From a virus, in IMG/VR virus record IMGVR_UViG_3300025687_003854, positions 1 to 32,088 of that record: a stretch of DNA of 32,088 bases; one strand, written 5' to 3'. This document shows, in pieces, positions 1 through 5,725 of the stretch (its first letter is position 1; each line of letters starts with the position of its first letter). Made by a program: the position numbers and the translations under genes. Under the pieces are notes generated by a model. The model searched no databases and was not told where the DNA came from. It saw nothing but the letters and a program-made list of their open reading frames with translations.

Positions 1-48
1 ATAGCGTAACATACTTACACTTGCTTATCAATTAGGGGAGATCTGCAA

Positions 49-228
49 ATGGCCGAGTCACGTGACTACATTGTACTCACAGGTACAAAAGAACTTCTAG
101 ATTACATCGATTGGAAGGATAATCTACACACACCGTGGACTAATGATGAATGGGCTGTCAATAAGCCCATTATTCGTGAGTACTTGAATTTCGTACATGA
201 ACGTGCAAAAGCCAAAACCGCTGCTTAA
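49..228 (+). CDS. Hypothetical small protein, 59 aa
   Basis: Complete reading frame starting at ATG 49 after a strong ribosome-binding site (AGGGGAG at 34-40) and ending at TAA 226-228. The product is hydrophilic, begins MAESRDYIVLTG and has a tryptophan-rich middle (DWKD, HTPWTNDEW), with no signal peptide or membrane segment. I do not recognise the family. It is followed by an early-type promoter for the next genes, so it probably ends its own transcription unit. The frame, start and ribosome-binding site make it a likely gene; its function is unknown. Confidence 0.65.
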   Translation: MAESRDYIVLTGTKELLDYIDWKDNLHTPWTNDEWAVNKPIIREYLNFVHERAKAKTAA

Positions 229-241
229 ATAAAAGAAACGG

Positions 242-269
242 TTGACTCTAGCCCTAGACGTGCTATTAT
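242..269 (+). promoter_or_regulatory. Early-type sigma70-like promoter
   Basis: TTGACT (242-247), 16-bp spacer, extended -10 TGCTATTAT (261-269). The same architecture recurs near 3483, 4586, 14725, 20830 and 22335. It predicts a start near 276, just before the AAGGAG ribosome-binding site of the gene at 294. Confidence 0.7.
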
Positions 270-293
270 ATGTGTACTTTAAGGAGCAAGGAA

Positions 294-416
294 ATGCGTA
301 AGGTTCGTAACATCAATTCCAAAGCTATGTTTGTTAAGGACAGCCCGTATAAGCCACGGACTATCCGTAACAAGAAGGCGTATTGCCGTAAACTCAAGCA
401 CAAAGGAACCTGCTAA
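294..416 (+). CDS. Hypothetical small basic protein, 40 aa
   Basis: Begins at ATG 294 after AAGGAG (281-286) and stops at TAA 414-416, overlapping the next start by one base (TAATG). The product is very basic (Lys/Arg about one third of residues) with two cysteines near the C terminus (AYCRKLKHKGTC). It is the first gene after an early-type promoter and is translationally coupled to the SprT-like gene. Basic charge suggests nucleic-acid binding, but this is only inference; no family is recognised. Confidence 0.65.
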   Translation: MRKVRNINSKAMFVKDSPYKPRTIRNKKAYCRKLKHKGTC

Positions 417-841
417 TGGCTCGTCCTAACAAGCTACAGAAGTTTGTACAGCGTAGTGACATGTTCGAAGGTAAGTTTGAGGCAACTAACGAGTTTGCGC
501 TAGAAACGTATGAGATGCTCAACCGTTATGTGTTTGATAACGGTTTAGATCCTTGCCCTATTACAGTGCGTCGCACCAGAGGCGTTTGGGGTATGTGTGA
601 CGGGCGTGTTGAAAATGACGAGTTCCGTGTACACGAGATTGTTCTTACCAAGAAGTATCCCTTCCGTGCTATGTTTGTAGCAACACTAGCACACGAAATG
701 GTACATCAGTTCCAGTGGGACGTTCTAAGCAATGAGCGTTGGCAAGAGGGTAAGGATCCTATTATGAGTCATGGTCCTAGCTTCTTTGCATGGCGACCTG
801 CGCTATCAGAATATAACATTCCTTTGACAACGAGGTTTTAA
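416..841 (+). CDS. SprT-like zinc metallopeptidase, 141 aa
   Basis: The protein contains HEMVH at residues 93-97 inside a helix-like stretch (TLAHEMVHQFQWD), the zinc-binding HExxH signature, and a later His at about residue 119 (MSHGPSFFAW) that could be the third zinc ligand. This arrangement and the small size fit the SprT family of minimal metallopeptidases, which in cells act on DNA-protein crosslinks or as related proteases. No signal peptide, so it is cytoplasmic. The start ATG overlaps the stop of the upstream basic protein, so the pair is probably co-translated from the promoter at 242. The substrate is unknown; family confidence is fairly high because of motif spacing. Confidence 0.75.
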   Translation: MARPNKLQKFVQRSDMFEGKFEATNEFALETYEMLNRYVFDNGLDPCPITVRRTRGVWGMCDGRVENDEFRVHEIVLTKKYPFRAMFVATLAHEMVHQFQWDVLSNERWQEGKDPIMSHGPSFFAWRPALSEYNIPLTTRF

Positions 842-860
842 TATCATATAATTAGACAAT

Positions 861-945
861 GCCCACGTGGTGAAATCGGTAAACACAAGGGACTTAAAAT
901 CCCTCGCTTTATGGCTTGTCAGTTCGAGTCTGACCGTGGGCACCA
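861..945 (+). tRNA. tRNA-Leu(TAA)
   Basis: Acceptor GCCCACG (861-867) pairs with CGTGGGC (935-941); discriminator A and encoded CCA (943-945). Anticodon loop CTTAAAA reads TAA. A long variable arm is consistent with a type II tRNA. First of a tight four-tRNA cluster. Confidence 0.93.
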
Positions 946-955
946 AGTTATAAAC

Positions 956-1031
956 GACCCCTTCGTCTAGTGGCCTAGGACAACGCCCTTTCACGGCGTA
1001 AACACGGGTTCGAGTCCCGTAGGGGTCACCA
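956..1031 (+). tRNA. tRNA-Glu(TTC)
   Basis: Acceptor GACCCCT (956-962) pairs with AGGGGTC (1021-1027). Anticodon stem ACGCC/GGCGT encloses CTTTCAC, anticodon TTC. T-arm GGGTTCGAGTCCC. CCA is encoded. Confidence 0.94.
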
Positions 1032-1037
1032 AGTTAA

Positions 1038-1114
1038 GGTCTCGTAGCTCAGCTGGATAGAGCAACAGCCTTCTAAGCTGTGGGTCGTAGGTTCGAATCC
1101 TACCGAGATCGCCA
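1038..1114 (+). tRNA. tRNA-Arg(TCT)
   Basis: Acceptor GGTCTCG/CGAGATC with one G-U pair. Anticodon stem ACAGC/GCTGT encloses CTTCTAA, anticodon TCT. T-loop TTCGAAT. CCA encoded at 1112-1114. Confidence 0.95.
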
Positions 1115-1117
1115 ATT

Positions 1118-1191
1118 TGGGGAATAGTTCAACGGTAGAGCGCAAGACTTTGACTCTTGAAATCCTGGTTCGAATCCAGGTTCCCCAGCCA
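1118..1191 (+). tRNA. tRNA-Gln(TTG)
   Basis: Acceptor TGGGGAA (1118-1124) pairs with TTCCCCA (1181-1187). Anticodon stem CAAGA/TCTTG encloses CTTTGAC, anticodon TTG. CCA encoded at 1189-1191. Confidence 0.94.
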
Positions 1192-1242
1192 AACTTTTTT
1201 ATAAGTATCAGTACACACACAAAGAGTCGGATTTACAATAGG

Positions 1243-1917
1243 ATGATATACATTTCACCGCCATTTGGTAATTATATTTCATTGCAAGACACAACACGCA
1301 TACGAGGCACGTTTACATATTATCGTAGGCCAGGTCTGGTATATCACACATTACGCTCATTACGTCCCATAAGAGGTGGATGGCGCAATCAGATTGGATT
1401 TCGTAACAAGGGTATTCATGCAGTTGATTTCACTGAACTGACTGACGTATACTCCATATGCGGTTTAAACGAGTATGAGTGGAATGCAATGCTCTTTCAC
1501 ATACCAAAACACACAAAACTTGAACTCAACCTGTCCTGTCCCAATGTCCCTACTATTAGCATATCTGATGACGCCATGCAAGCCTATTGCAATAGGTTTC
1601 CTGACCTGATCGCAAAGGTACGCTACGACATACCGAATACAGAGATAGATAAACTGGTGGATATGGGCGTGAAAACAATACACTGTAGCAACACCATACC
1701 AACACCCAAGGGCGGTATATCAGGTAGACAACTCAAAGAGGTTAATCTACCTAATATAGAACGAATAAGTAAACGAGTGAAAAGAGTTATCGCCGGGGGT
1801 GGCATATATACCTTCACTGATATGAAGGATTACGAACAGGCTGGTGCAAAGGATTTTTCCATCTCCACCATTCTGATATCCAAACCGTGGAACGTATCGG
1901 GACTATTGAGAACATGA
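1243..1917 (+). CDS. Dihydroorotate dehydrogenase-like protein, shortened (224 aa)
   Basis: Motifs of the FMN-dependent dihydroorotate dehydrogenase TIM barrel appear in the right order: GWRNQIGFRNKGI, then LNLSCPNV (family N-x-S-x-PN), a lysine in AKVRYD, HCSNT (orotate/FMN asparagine), KGGISGRQLK, and VIAGGGIYTFTDM followed by AGA near the C terminus. The enzyme family oxidises dihydroorotate to orotate in pyrimidine synthesis. At 224 residues the protein is about 100 shorter than cellular enzymes, with the loss mainly at the N terminus. An in-frame upstream ATG at 1117 lies at the edge of tRNA-Gln, so ATG 1243 is preferred although its ribosome-binding site is weak. The stop overlaps the next start (ATGA). 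Fold assignment is good; activity on dihydroorotate is uncertain. Confidence 0.7.
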   Translation: MIYISPPFGNYISLQDTTRIRGTFTYYRRPGLVYHTLRSLRPIRGGWRNQIGFRNKGIHAVDFTELTDVYSICGLNEYEWNAMLFHIPKHTKLELNLSCPNVPTISISDDAMQAYCNRFPDLIAKVRYDIPNTEIDKLVDMGVKTIHCSNTIPTPKGGISGRQLKEVNLPNIERISKRVKRVIAGGGIYTFTDMKDYEQAGAKDFSISTILISKPWNVSGLLRT

Positions 1918-2096
1918 ATAAAATAGACGAGTATAAGAATAAGATAAACTGGGATATATGGGAGGATATACAGAGGGTAGAGGAGAATGCGGAAGATGAT
2001 CCCTACGGCGAAACAAGCCCACAGGTTATTCTCGAGCGTGTAAAGAAGCTCAGTGGCAATACTAAGTCAGTTATTGGTAGTGCTATTAGTGCATAA
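1914..2096 (+). CDS. Hypothetical acidic protein, 60 aa
   Basis: Starts at ATG 1914, overlapping the stop of the dihydroorotate-dehydrogenase-like gene by ATGA, which suggests translational coupling. An in-frame ATG at 1887 lies well inside the upstream gene and is less likely. The product (MNKIDEYKNKINWDIWEDIQ...) is acidic, helical-looking and soluble, with no recognised motif. It ends just before tRNA-Gly(GCC). Confidence 0.6.
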   Translation: MNKIDEYKNKINWDIWEDIQRVEENAEDDPYGETSPQVILERVKKLSGNTKSVIGSAISA

Positions 2097-2102
2097 ATTA
2101 TT

Positions 2103-2176
2103 GCGGGTATGGTATAAAGGTATTACGACACGTTGCCAACGTGTAGACGACGGATCGTTCCCGTCTACCCGCTCCA
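2103..2176 (+). tRNA. tRNA-Gly(GCC)
   Basis: Acceptor GCGGGTA/TACCCGC. Anticodon stem ACACG/CGTGT encloses TTGCCAA, anticodon GCC. Encoded CCA at 2174-2176. The T-loop reads ATCGTTC rather than the usual TTCRANY, and the D-stem is only about 3 bp, so this is a divergent but foldable tRNA. Confidence 0.85.
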
Positions 2177-2181
2177 TTATA

Positions 2182-2257
2182 GGGCGATTAGCTCAGTTGG
2201 AAGAGCGTCTGGTTTACATCCAGAATGTCGGCAGTTCGAGCCTGTCATCGCCCACCA
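2182..2257 (+). tRNA. tRNA-Val(TAC)
   Basis: Acceptor GGGCGAT (2182-2188) pairs with ATCGCCC (2247-2253). Anticodon stem TCTGG/CCAGA encloses TTTACAT, anticodon TAC. Encoded CCA at 2255-2257. Confidence 0.94.
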
Positions 2258-2274
2258 TTTTTTAGGAGATAGAT

Positions 2275-2634
2275 ATGCAGAAGTTTGTAGTAGATTGCTG
2301 GAATGGTGTCATGAATCATAATCATAATCCTCTCAGACATATTCAAGATCTTCAGGTTAGACATATGGTACTTCAAGTACTAGCATGGATGTGGTGTCTA
2401 ATTTTTGCAATGAGCGTAGGTAGCTGGACAGTATGGGGTATTAGTGTAATTTCACATCTACTTCTTATTACAGGCATCGTAGTAACTGTAGGAACATTTA
2501 CAGCAGCGAAACGATCACCAAATAGTTTTGATTTTATCAAAGGTTACCATAGCGGCAGGAGCCGGAATACAGTTTGGATCAACGGCAAGCCCACAAAGCT
2601 ACCAGCTGGAGATCCAGGTGGTGAACACGAATAA
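2275..2634 (+). CDS. Small membrane protein with two predicted TM helices, 119 aa
   Basis: Starts at ATG 2275 after TAGGAG. Residues about 32-52 (LQVLAWMWCLIFAMSVGSW) and 54-75 (WGISVISHLLLITGIVVTVG) are long hydrophobic stretches separated by a short turn, giving a two-helix hairpin. The N terminus is His-rich and polar, and the C terminus is polar and Gly/Pro-rich (GDPGGEHE). It lies between tRNAs and another one-helix membrane protein, in an early-type region. A holin role is conceivable from topology alone but the gene is far from the endolysin. No family recognised. Confidence 0.65.
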   Translation: MQKFVVDCWNGVMNHNHNPLRHIQDLQVRHMVLQVLAWMWCLIFAMSVGSWTVWGISVISHLLLITGIVVTVGTFTAAKRSPNSFDFIKGYHSGRSRNTVWINGKPTKLPAGDPGGEHE

Positions 2635-2646
2635 AAGGAAATATAT

Positions 2647-2832
2647 ATGATTGACGTACTACAATATTCAAGTGTAATTCTTTTAAGTATTGCAGTTATT
2701 TGCTTGCTAGTAGTAAGTTTCTTAGATTGGCGATATGCGAAAGGTTTGGAAAAGCGTATTGCTGAACTAGAGTATAAGAACCAACATAAAGTCTTCACAG
2801 GACGAGCACCTGTTAGTCAGATAAAACCTTAG
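2647..2832 (+). CDS. Single-pass membrane protein, 61 aa
   Basis: Starts at ATG 2647 about 12 bases after the upstream gene, following an AAAGGAAA ribosome-binding site. Residues about 8-26 (SSVILLSIAVICLLVVSFL) form one transmembrane helix. The following segment (YAKGLEKRIAELEYKNQH) has a heptad-like pattern, so a short cytoplasmic coiled coil is likely. The helix-plus-coiled-coil layout resembles spanin or anchor-type phage peptides, but no lipobox or partner is adjacent. It forms a pair with the two-helix protein upstream and ends 8 bases before tRNA-Gly(TCC). Confidence 0.6.
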   Translation: MIDVLQYSSVILLSIAVICLLVVSFLDWRYAKGLEKRIAELEYKNQHKVFTGRAPVSQIKP

Positions 2833-2839
2833 TAACGTG

Positions 2840-2913
2840 GCGGGTATAGCATAGTGGTAATGCAGCAGCCTTCCAAGCCTCAGAGAGGAGTTCGATTCTC
2901 CTTACCCGCTCCA
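2840..2913 (+). tRNA. tRNA-Gly(TCC), imperfect anticodon stem
   Basis: Acceptor GCGGGTA/TACCCGC, T-arm AGGAG-TTCGATT-CTCCT, encoded CCA (2911-2913). The loop CTTCCAA gives anticodon TCC. The anticodon stem GCAGC/GCCTC has C-U and A-C mismatches in the middle, so stability may be reduced. Confidence 0.85.
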
Positions 2914-2929
2914 ACTAAATAAAATTGAC

Positions 2930-3481
2930 ATGATAGGTTTACGCACACTAGTTCTTAATGCAAACTATATGCCAGTAAGCATTTTCCCTTTACATACGAT
3001 TCCAATTGAAGATGCTATCACACGTATCTTTAATGGTAATATGCATGCAGTGTATAACTACAATCGTAAGATTGGACATCCTACACTAGACATGAACTGG
3101 CCTAGTGTAGTTGCTCGTAATCGAGGCACTAGAATCAAAGAGCGTGTTAGATTTGCACGTGATACTGTTTATTACAGAGATCATGGTATGTGTCAGTATT
3201 GCGAAACACCACTAGAGCTACAACAGACCACTTACGATCATGTTATTCCTAGAAGCAAAGGTGGCGAACATACCTGGGAAAACGTTGTTATGAGTTGTAA
3301 GAGTTGTAATAATGCAAAAGGTAACCGTATGCCTAAAGATACCTTTGTGCCCAGGCAGCGGCCATATCGGCCTACGTACTGGCAGCTTCTTGCTAATCGC
3401 CGTAAGTTTCCTATCACAGTGGATCACCCGAGTTGGGTGGATTTTTTTGGAGAGTGGGAAGCAGAAATTTATGTTAGATAG
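2930..3481 (+). CDS. HNH endonuclease, 183 aa
   Basis: The C-terminal half contains a zinc-supported HNH nuclease: CQYC (Cys 88 and 91), the catalytic DH of YDHVIPRSKGG at residues 103-104, the Asn in ENVV at 118, and CKSC (123, 126). The N-terminal 75 residues (LVLNANYMPVS...) match the extension typical of stand-alone bacterial and phage HNH proteins rather than an intron-encoded enzyme; no split gene or intron boundary is visible nearby. The family nicks or cuts DNA. No clear Shine-Dalgarno precedes ATG 2930. It sits among tRNA genes, a common place for phage homing-type nucleases, so a homing or genome-exclusion role is possible. Confidence 0.85.
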   Translation: MIGLRTLVLNANYMPVSIFPLHTIPIEDAITRIFNGNMHAVYNYNRKIGHPTLDMNWPSVVARNRGTRIKERVRFARDTVYYRDHGMCQYCETPLELQQTTYDHVIPRSKGGEHTWENVVMSCKSCNNAKGNRMPKDTFVPRQRPYRPTYWQLLANRRKFPITVDHPSWVDFFGEWEAEIYVR

Positions 3482-3482
3482 G

Positions 3483-3511
3483 TTGACACAGTATAAGTAA
3501 TATACTATTAT
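3483..3511 (+). promoter_or_regulatory. Early-type promoter before tRNA-Ala
   Basis: TTGACA (3483-3488), 17-bp spacer, TATTAT (3506-3511). Predicted start near 3518, directly before the Ala and Thr tRNAs and the exported-protein genes. Confidence 0.65.
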
Positions 3512-3524
3512 TATACTACAATAT

Positions 3525-3600
3525 GGGGATATAGCTCAGTTGGGAGAGCGATGGCTTTGCAAGCCATAGGTCAGGAGTTCGAGCCTCCTTATCTCCACCA
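3525..3600 (+). tRNA. tRNA-Ala(TGC)
   Basis: Acceptor GGGGATA (3525-3531) pairs with TATCTCC (3590-3596) with one G-U pair. Anticodon stem ATGGC/GCCAT encloses TTTGCAA, anticodon TGC. CCA encoded at 3598-3600. Confidence 0.95.
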
Positions 3601-3602
3601 TT

Positions 3603-3678
3603 GCCGGCGTGGCACAGTTGGTAGCGCAGTTGATTTGTAATCATCAGGTCGGGAGTTCGAATCTCTCCGCCGGCACCA
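3603..3678 (+). tRNA. tRNA-Thr(TGT)
   Basis: Acceptor GCCGGCG (3603-3609) pairs with CGCCGGC (3668-3674). The loop TTTGTAA gives anticodon TGT; the stem GTTGA/TCATC has one T-T mismatch. Encoded CCA at 3676-3678. Only two bases separate it from tRNA-Ala. Confidence 0.9.
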
Positions 3679-3706
3679 TTTTTTAAAGACTATGAAAGGT
3701 AGTCAA

Positions 3707-3964
3707 ATGAAAACATTAGTAGTAGTATCTACACTAGCATTATTAACAGCCTGTTCACCCGGACACATTGCCGCCAATAAAAACGGGAAGGCTGAATATG
3801 TTTGGGTAGGTTGCCATGTTGTTACTGAAAACCCAAGTTCAGATGGTTCTTATGTAATCGGACCATTAGGTGACCTTCCAGTAGGTGAAAAGTTCTATTT
3901 TAAGCAGGTTAACGACGATAGTACGGTTAGTCCTGTACTAAATGGAAAGCCCTGTGTCGACTAA
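3707..3964 (+). CDS. Predicted lipoprotein, 85 aa
   Basis: The N terminus MKTLVVVSTLALLTACS is a lipoprotein signal peptide: Lys, a hydrophobic core, then lipobox LTAC, so the mature protein would start at Cys 16 and be lipid-anchored. Two further cysteines (GCHV and KPCVD) could form a disulfide. ATG 3707 is preferred over the in-frame ATG 3692 because it follows AAGG (3697-3700) and places the charge directly before the core. It lies downstream of the early-type promoter at 3483 and overlaps the next frame by up to 23 bases. Lipoproteins of this kind in phages can act in superinfection exclusion, but nothing here proves that. Confidence 0.65.
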   Translation: MKTLVVVSTLALLTACSPGHIAANKNGKAEYVWVGCHVVTENPSSDGSYVIGPLGDLPVGEKFYFKQVNDDSTVSPVLNGKPCVD

Positions 3965-4157
3965 TGAACTAAAAGGCAGTTTAGATGATATTATGGATGA
4001 AGAGGACTGGGCTCTCATCTTTGATACGTCGGGCAGACTTAAAGGTATCTTTATACCCGAAGGCAAAAAAGAAGACGACGTCCCGCTACCAATTGTTGAA
4101 TTATTAAAACTATTTGATACGAGCTTAGACGATGCTGAAGACGCTACTATACACTAG
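3942..4157 (+). CDS. Hypothetical acidic protein, 71 aa
   Basis: The frame overlaps the end of the lipoprotein gene and the beginning of the next gene. ATG 3942 gives 71 residues; a GTG at 3954, preceded by GGAAAG, gives 67 and may be the true start. The product is strongly acidic (SLDDIMDEEDWALIFD, KKEDDVP, DTSLDDAEDATIH) with a short beta-like stretch GRLKGIFIPEG. No signal peptide, membrane segment or known domain. The tight overlaps indicate one translation-coupled unit with its neighbours. Confidence 0.55.
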   Translation: MESPVSTNELKGSLDDIMDEEDWALIFDTSGRLKGIFIPEGKKEDDVPLPIVELLKLFDTSLDDAEDATIH

Positions 4158-4581
4158 CGTAATTGCTTTTACTCTATCTAGTACCGCAGAGGCTTTTGAA
4201 GCAAATGGTAGTAGTAGAGTTCCTTTTAAGGTGCAGAGAGATCAGAACCTACGAGATCCTCAATATGCACAAGTTCCTATAGTACATATCGAGAATGTGT
4301 ATGGTTCTTCAGTTCAAATGAACAGTGGATACTACACTATCAAATGTGGGCATGAGCAGGTAAACGTCAACCCAACAGACCACAGAAATTGGTTTACACG
4401 TTTTGTTCATCCTAAACAGAACCATGTGTATGAGCATCAATACAACTGTCGTAAGGTGTATGAAGTTCAACAAGATTATAGCCCAAGTTATTGGGTATAC
4501 TACAAAATCTACGGACAGATGTATAAAATACAAATGGCTGATAGACCTGTAGGTAGATATATTACAGTACGTGTTAATTAA
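4132..4581 (+). CDS. Exported protein of unknown function, 149 aa
   Basis: The N terminus MLKTLLYTSVIAFTLSSTAEAF is a cleavable signal peptide with a likely site after AEA (about residue 21). The mature protein is aromatic- and His-rich with two cysteines (IKCGHEQ and YNCRKV) that could form a disulfide in the periplasm, and ends in a beta-like stretch YITVRVN. The gene overlaps the acidic protein by 26 bases and closes the tRNA/lipoprotein unit that begins at 3483. An envelope-acting role during infection is inferred from export plus early-type promotion. Family not recognised. Confidence 0.6.
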   Translation: MLKTLLYTSVIAFTLSSTAEAFEANGSSRVPFKVQRDQNLRDPQYAQVPIVHIENVYGSSVQMNSGYYTIKCGHEQVNVNPTDHRNWFTRFVHPKQNHVYEHQYNCRKVYEVQQDYSPSYWVYYKIYGQMYKIQMADRPVGRYITVRVN

Positions 4582-4585
4582 ATGG

Positions 4586-4613
4586 TTGACGTTGTCTGTA
4601 AAGATGTTATTAT
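4586..4613 (+). promoter_or_regulatory. Early-type promoter
   Basis: TTGACG (4586-4591), 16-bp spacer, extended -10 TGTTATTAT (4605-4613), the same layout as at 242. Predicted start near 4620, upstream of the gene at 4650. Confidence 0.7.
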
Positions 4614-4649
4614 ATATTTGTTGTTGAAACTTAACAAAGGACTAAAAGG

Positions 4650-4811
4650 ATGTCTGAAGTAGAATACGCCGCAAATGAAGCAGTCTTTGGATTGCAGTTG
4701 GATTGGGACAAGGCTGTGAGCTTTGTGGTCCGTAATGCAAAGACTGATAAGAGGACTGCACGAGCAGTCCTCAAGAAAGCAATGACTTCTTATAAACTAG
4801 ATGATAAATGA
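4650..4811 (+). CDS. Hypothetical small protein, 53 aa
   Basis: ATG 4650 directly follows AAAGGACTAAAAGG and the frame ends at TGA 4809-4811. The product MSEVEYAANEAVFGLQ... is predominantly helical, with a basic C-terminal half (KTDKRTARAVLKKA). It is the first gene behind the promoter at 4586, and the next gene starts 4 bases after its stop. No known domain. Small helical proteins in this position are typical of phage early regions. Confidence 0.6.
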   Translation: MSEVEYAANEAVFGLQLDWDKAVSFVVRNAKTDKRTARAVLKKAMTSYKLDDK

Positions 4812-4814
4812 ATA

Positions 4815-5033
4815 ATGGGCCAACTTGAAAGTAATGTAGTCGATGCTCGGGTAGAGTTTAGTGCCCGAGCATTGATAACCCGTGTAGAACGTAAGTTAGC
4901 AGAACACAACCAACTAGACATGTACGACGTATATGCCGAATGGTATCACGATGAACCAGGTAGCATTGAAATCTGGTTACGTGACCGCAGTGACGATAGT
5001 CGCATAGGTCCAGTTGATTTTCTTGCTATGTAA
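4815..5033 (+). CDS. Hypothetical protein, 72 aa
   Basis: Starts at ATG 4815 just after the upstream stop, most likely translationally coupled, and ends before tRNA-Ser. The protein is acidic with a helix (ARALITRVERKLAEHNQLD) followed by an acidic, Trp-containing segment (YDVYAEWYHDEPGSIEIWL). It has no membrane segments or catalytic motifs that I recognise. Confidence 0.55.
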   Translation: MGQLESNVVDARVEFSARALITRVERKLAEHNQLDMYDVYAEWYHDEPGSIEIWLRDRSDDSRIGPVDFLAM

Positions 5034-5041
5034 AAGGATTA

Positions 5042-5131
5042 GGTGAGGTGACTGAGAGGCCGAAAGTACACGTTTGCTAAATGTGCGAACCTTAACAGGT
5101 TCCGTGGGTTCGAATCCCACCCTCACCGCCA
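5042..5131 (+). tRNA. tRNA-Ser(GCT)
   Basis: Acceptor GGTGAGG (5042-5048) pairs with CCTCACC (5121-5127). Anticodon stem CACGT/ATGTG encloses TTGCTAA, anticodon GCT. A long variable arm (GCGAACCTTAACAGGTTC region) marks a type II tRNA. CCA encoded at 5129-5131. Confidence 0.93.
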
Positions 5132-5133
5132 TA

Positions 5134-5152
5134 ATTAGACGTGGTGTCTAAT
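5134..5152 (+). repeat. 7-bp perfect inverted repeat after tRNA-Ser
   Basis: ATTAGAC (5134-5140), loop GTGGT, GTCTAAT (5146-5152). It lies three bases after the tRNA CCA and 32 bases before the start of the helix-turn-helix gene, so it could be a processing hairpin or an operator. Confidence 0.45.
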
Positions 5153-5183
5153 AAACGACTGTATCAATGAAAGGAAATTATCA

Positions 5184-5447
5184 ATGACTACAGCAACAGC
5201 AACCAAGCAGGACCGTGTCCTTGCTGCCCTAGTAGAGGGCAATGAACTAACCGGTGCACAGATCCGTGCCCGCTTTGGCGTTGGCAATCCACGTGCCACC
5301 GTTTCAGCTCTACGTATGAAGGGCTTTCCAATCTACTGCAACGAGCGTGTAGATACAAAAGGTCGTGTTAAGATGTTCTATCGTCTAGGCACACCAAGCC
5401 GCGCAGTTATTGCTGCCGGTTACCGTGCACTAGCACAGGGCCTTTAA
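5184..5447 (+). CDS. Winged helix-turn-helix DNA-binding protein, 87 aa
   Basis: Residues about 10-60 form a winged helix: first helix QDRVLAALVEGN, then ELTGAQIRARFG and the recognition helix NPRATVSALRMKG, followed by a wing with FPIYCNERVDTKGRVKMFYRL. This pattern is common in phage transcription regulators and DNA-binding accessory proteins. ATG 5184 follows AAAGGAAA. A perfect inverted repeat lies just upstream and a strong GC-rich hairpin just downstream, so it looks like a single-gene unit that may regulate itself. Its targets are unknown. Confidence 0.75.
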   Translation: MTTATATKQDRVLAALVEGNELTGAQIRARFGVGNPRATVSALRMKGFPIYCNERVDTKGRVKMFYRLGTPSRAVIAAGYRALAQGL

Positions 5448-5453
5448 TGGTGT

Positions 5454-5472
5454 GGGGGGCTTCGTGCCCCCC
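5454..5472 (+). terminator. GC-rich hairpin, terminator-like
   Basis: GGGGGGC (5454-5460), loop TTCGT, GCCCCCC (5466-5472). Very stable stem right after the helix-turn-helix gene, but the following bases TCTACCCT are not a proper T-tract, so it may be a transcript-end stabiliser rather than a true intrinsic terminator. Confidence 0.55.
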
Positions 5473-5480
5473 TCTACCCT

Positions 5481-5488
5481 AATAAATA
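5481..5488 (+). promoter_or_regulatory. T4-type late promoter box before infA-like gene
   Basis: AATAAATA, matching the ATAAATA core found before other late-type genes here. With T4 late spacing the start would fall at about 5494, one base from the ATG at 5495. Confidence 0.55.
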
Positions 5489-5494
5489 ACACAA

Positions 5495-5725
5495 ATGGCA
5501 AAACAAGAATATCTTGAATTTGAAGGCCAAGTTGTAGAAGTATTTCCAGGCGGAAAGTTTGGTGTAGTTCTAAACTTGGAAGGAAAAAAATCAGACCAAA
5601 TACTTGCACATATCAGCGGCAAGATGAGGTTAAATAAAATAAACATACTTGTGGGCGATCGAGTTACAGTTGAAGTAAGCCCATATGATGTAACTCAAGG
5701 ACGTATTACGTACAGACACAAATGA
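5495..5725 (+). CDS. infA: Translation initiation factor IF-1 homologue, 76 aa
   Basis: The protein matches bacterial IF-1 across its length: N-terminal [20 protein letters not shown], a beta-barrel core, then the hallmark [19 protein letters not shown] and the C-terminal [20 protein letters not shown]. It is an S1/OB-fold protein of the usual size (cellular IF-1 is about 72 residues). IF-1 binds the ribosomal A site with IF-2 and IF-3 during initiation; a phage copy could replace or modulate the host factor. There is an insertion of a few residues at [10 protein letters not shown]. No Shine-Dalgarno precedes ATG 5495, and a late box lies just upstream. Its stop overlaps the next start (ATGA). 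The assignment is strong because the conserved ISGKMR and YDxxxGRI motifs are present. Confidence 0.92.
   Translation: MAKQEYLEFEGQVVEVFPGGKFGVVLNLEGKKSDQILAHISGKMRLNKINILVGDRVTVEVSPYDVTQGRITYRHK

Noticed and set aside
861-1191. Attachment site within the tRNA cluster
   Set aside because: No integrase or partial tRNA repeat is seen; the phage looks lytic and T4-like.
806-1220. Minus-strand frames over the first tRNA cluster
   Set aside because: They are antisense to well-supported tRNA genes and show no coding motifs or ribosome-binding sites.
1117-1242. Extended N terminus for the dihydroorotate-dehydrogenase-like frame
   Set aside because: Most of it overlaps tRNA-Gln and the sequence is unlike the family; ATG 1243 is preferred.
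2915-2922. CTAAATAA as a late promoter before the HNH gene (and again at 27141-27148)
   Set aside because: It differs from the ATAAATA core at the first positions, and the HNH gene sits in an early-type region.
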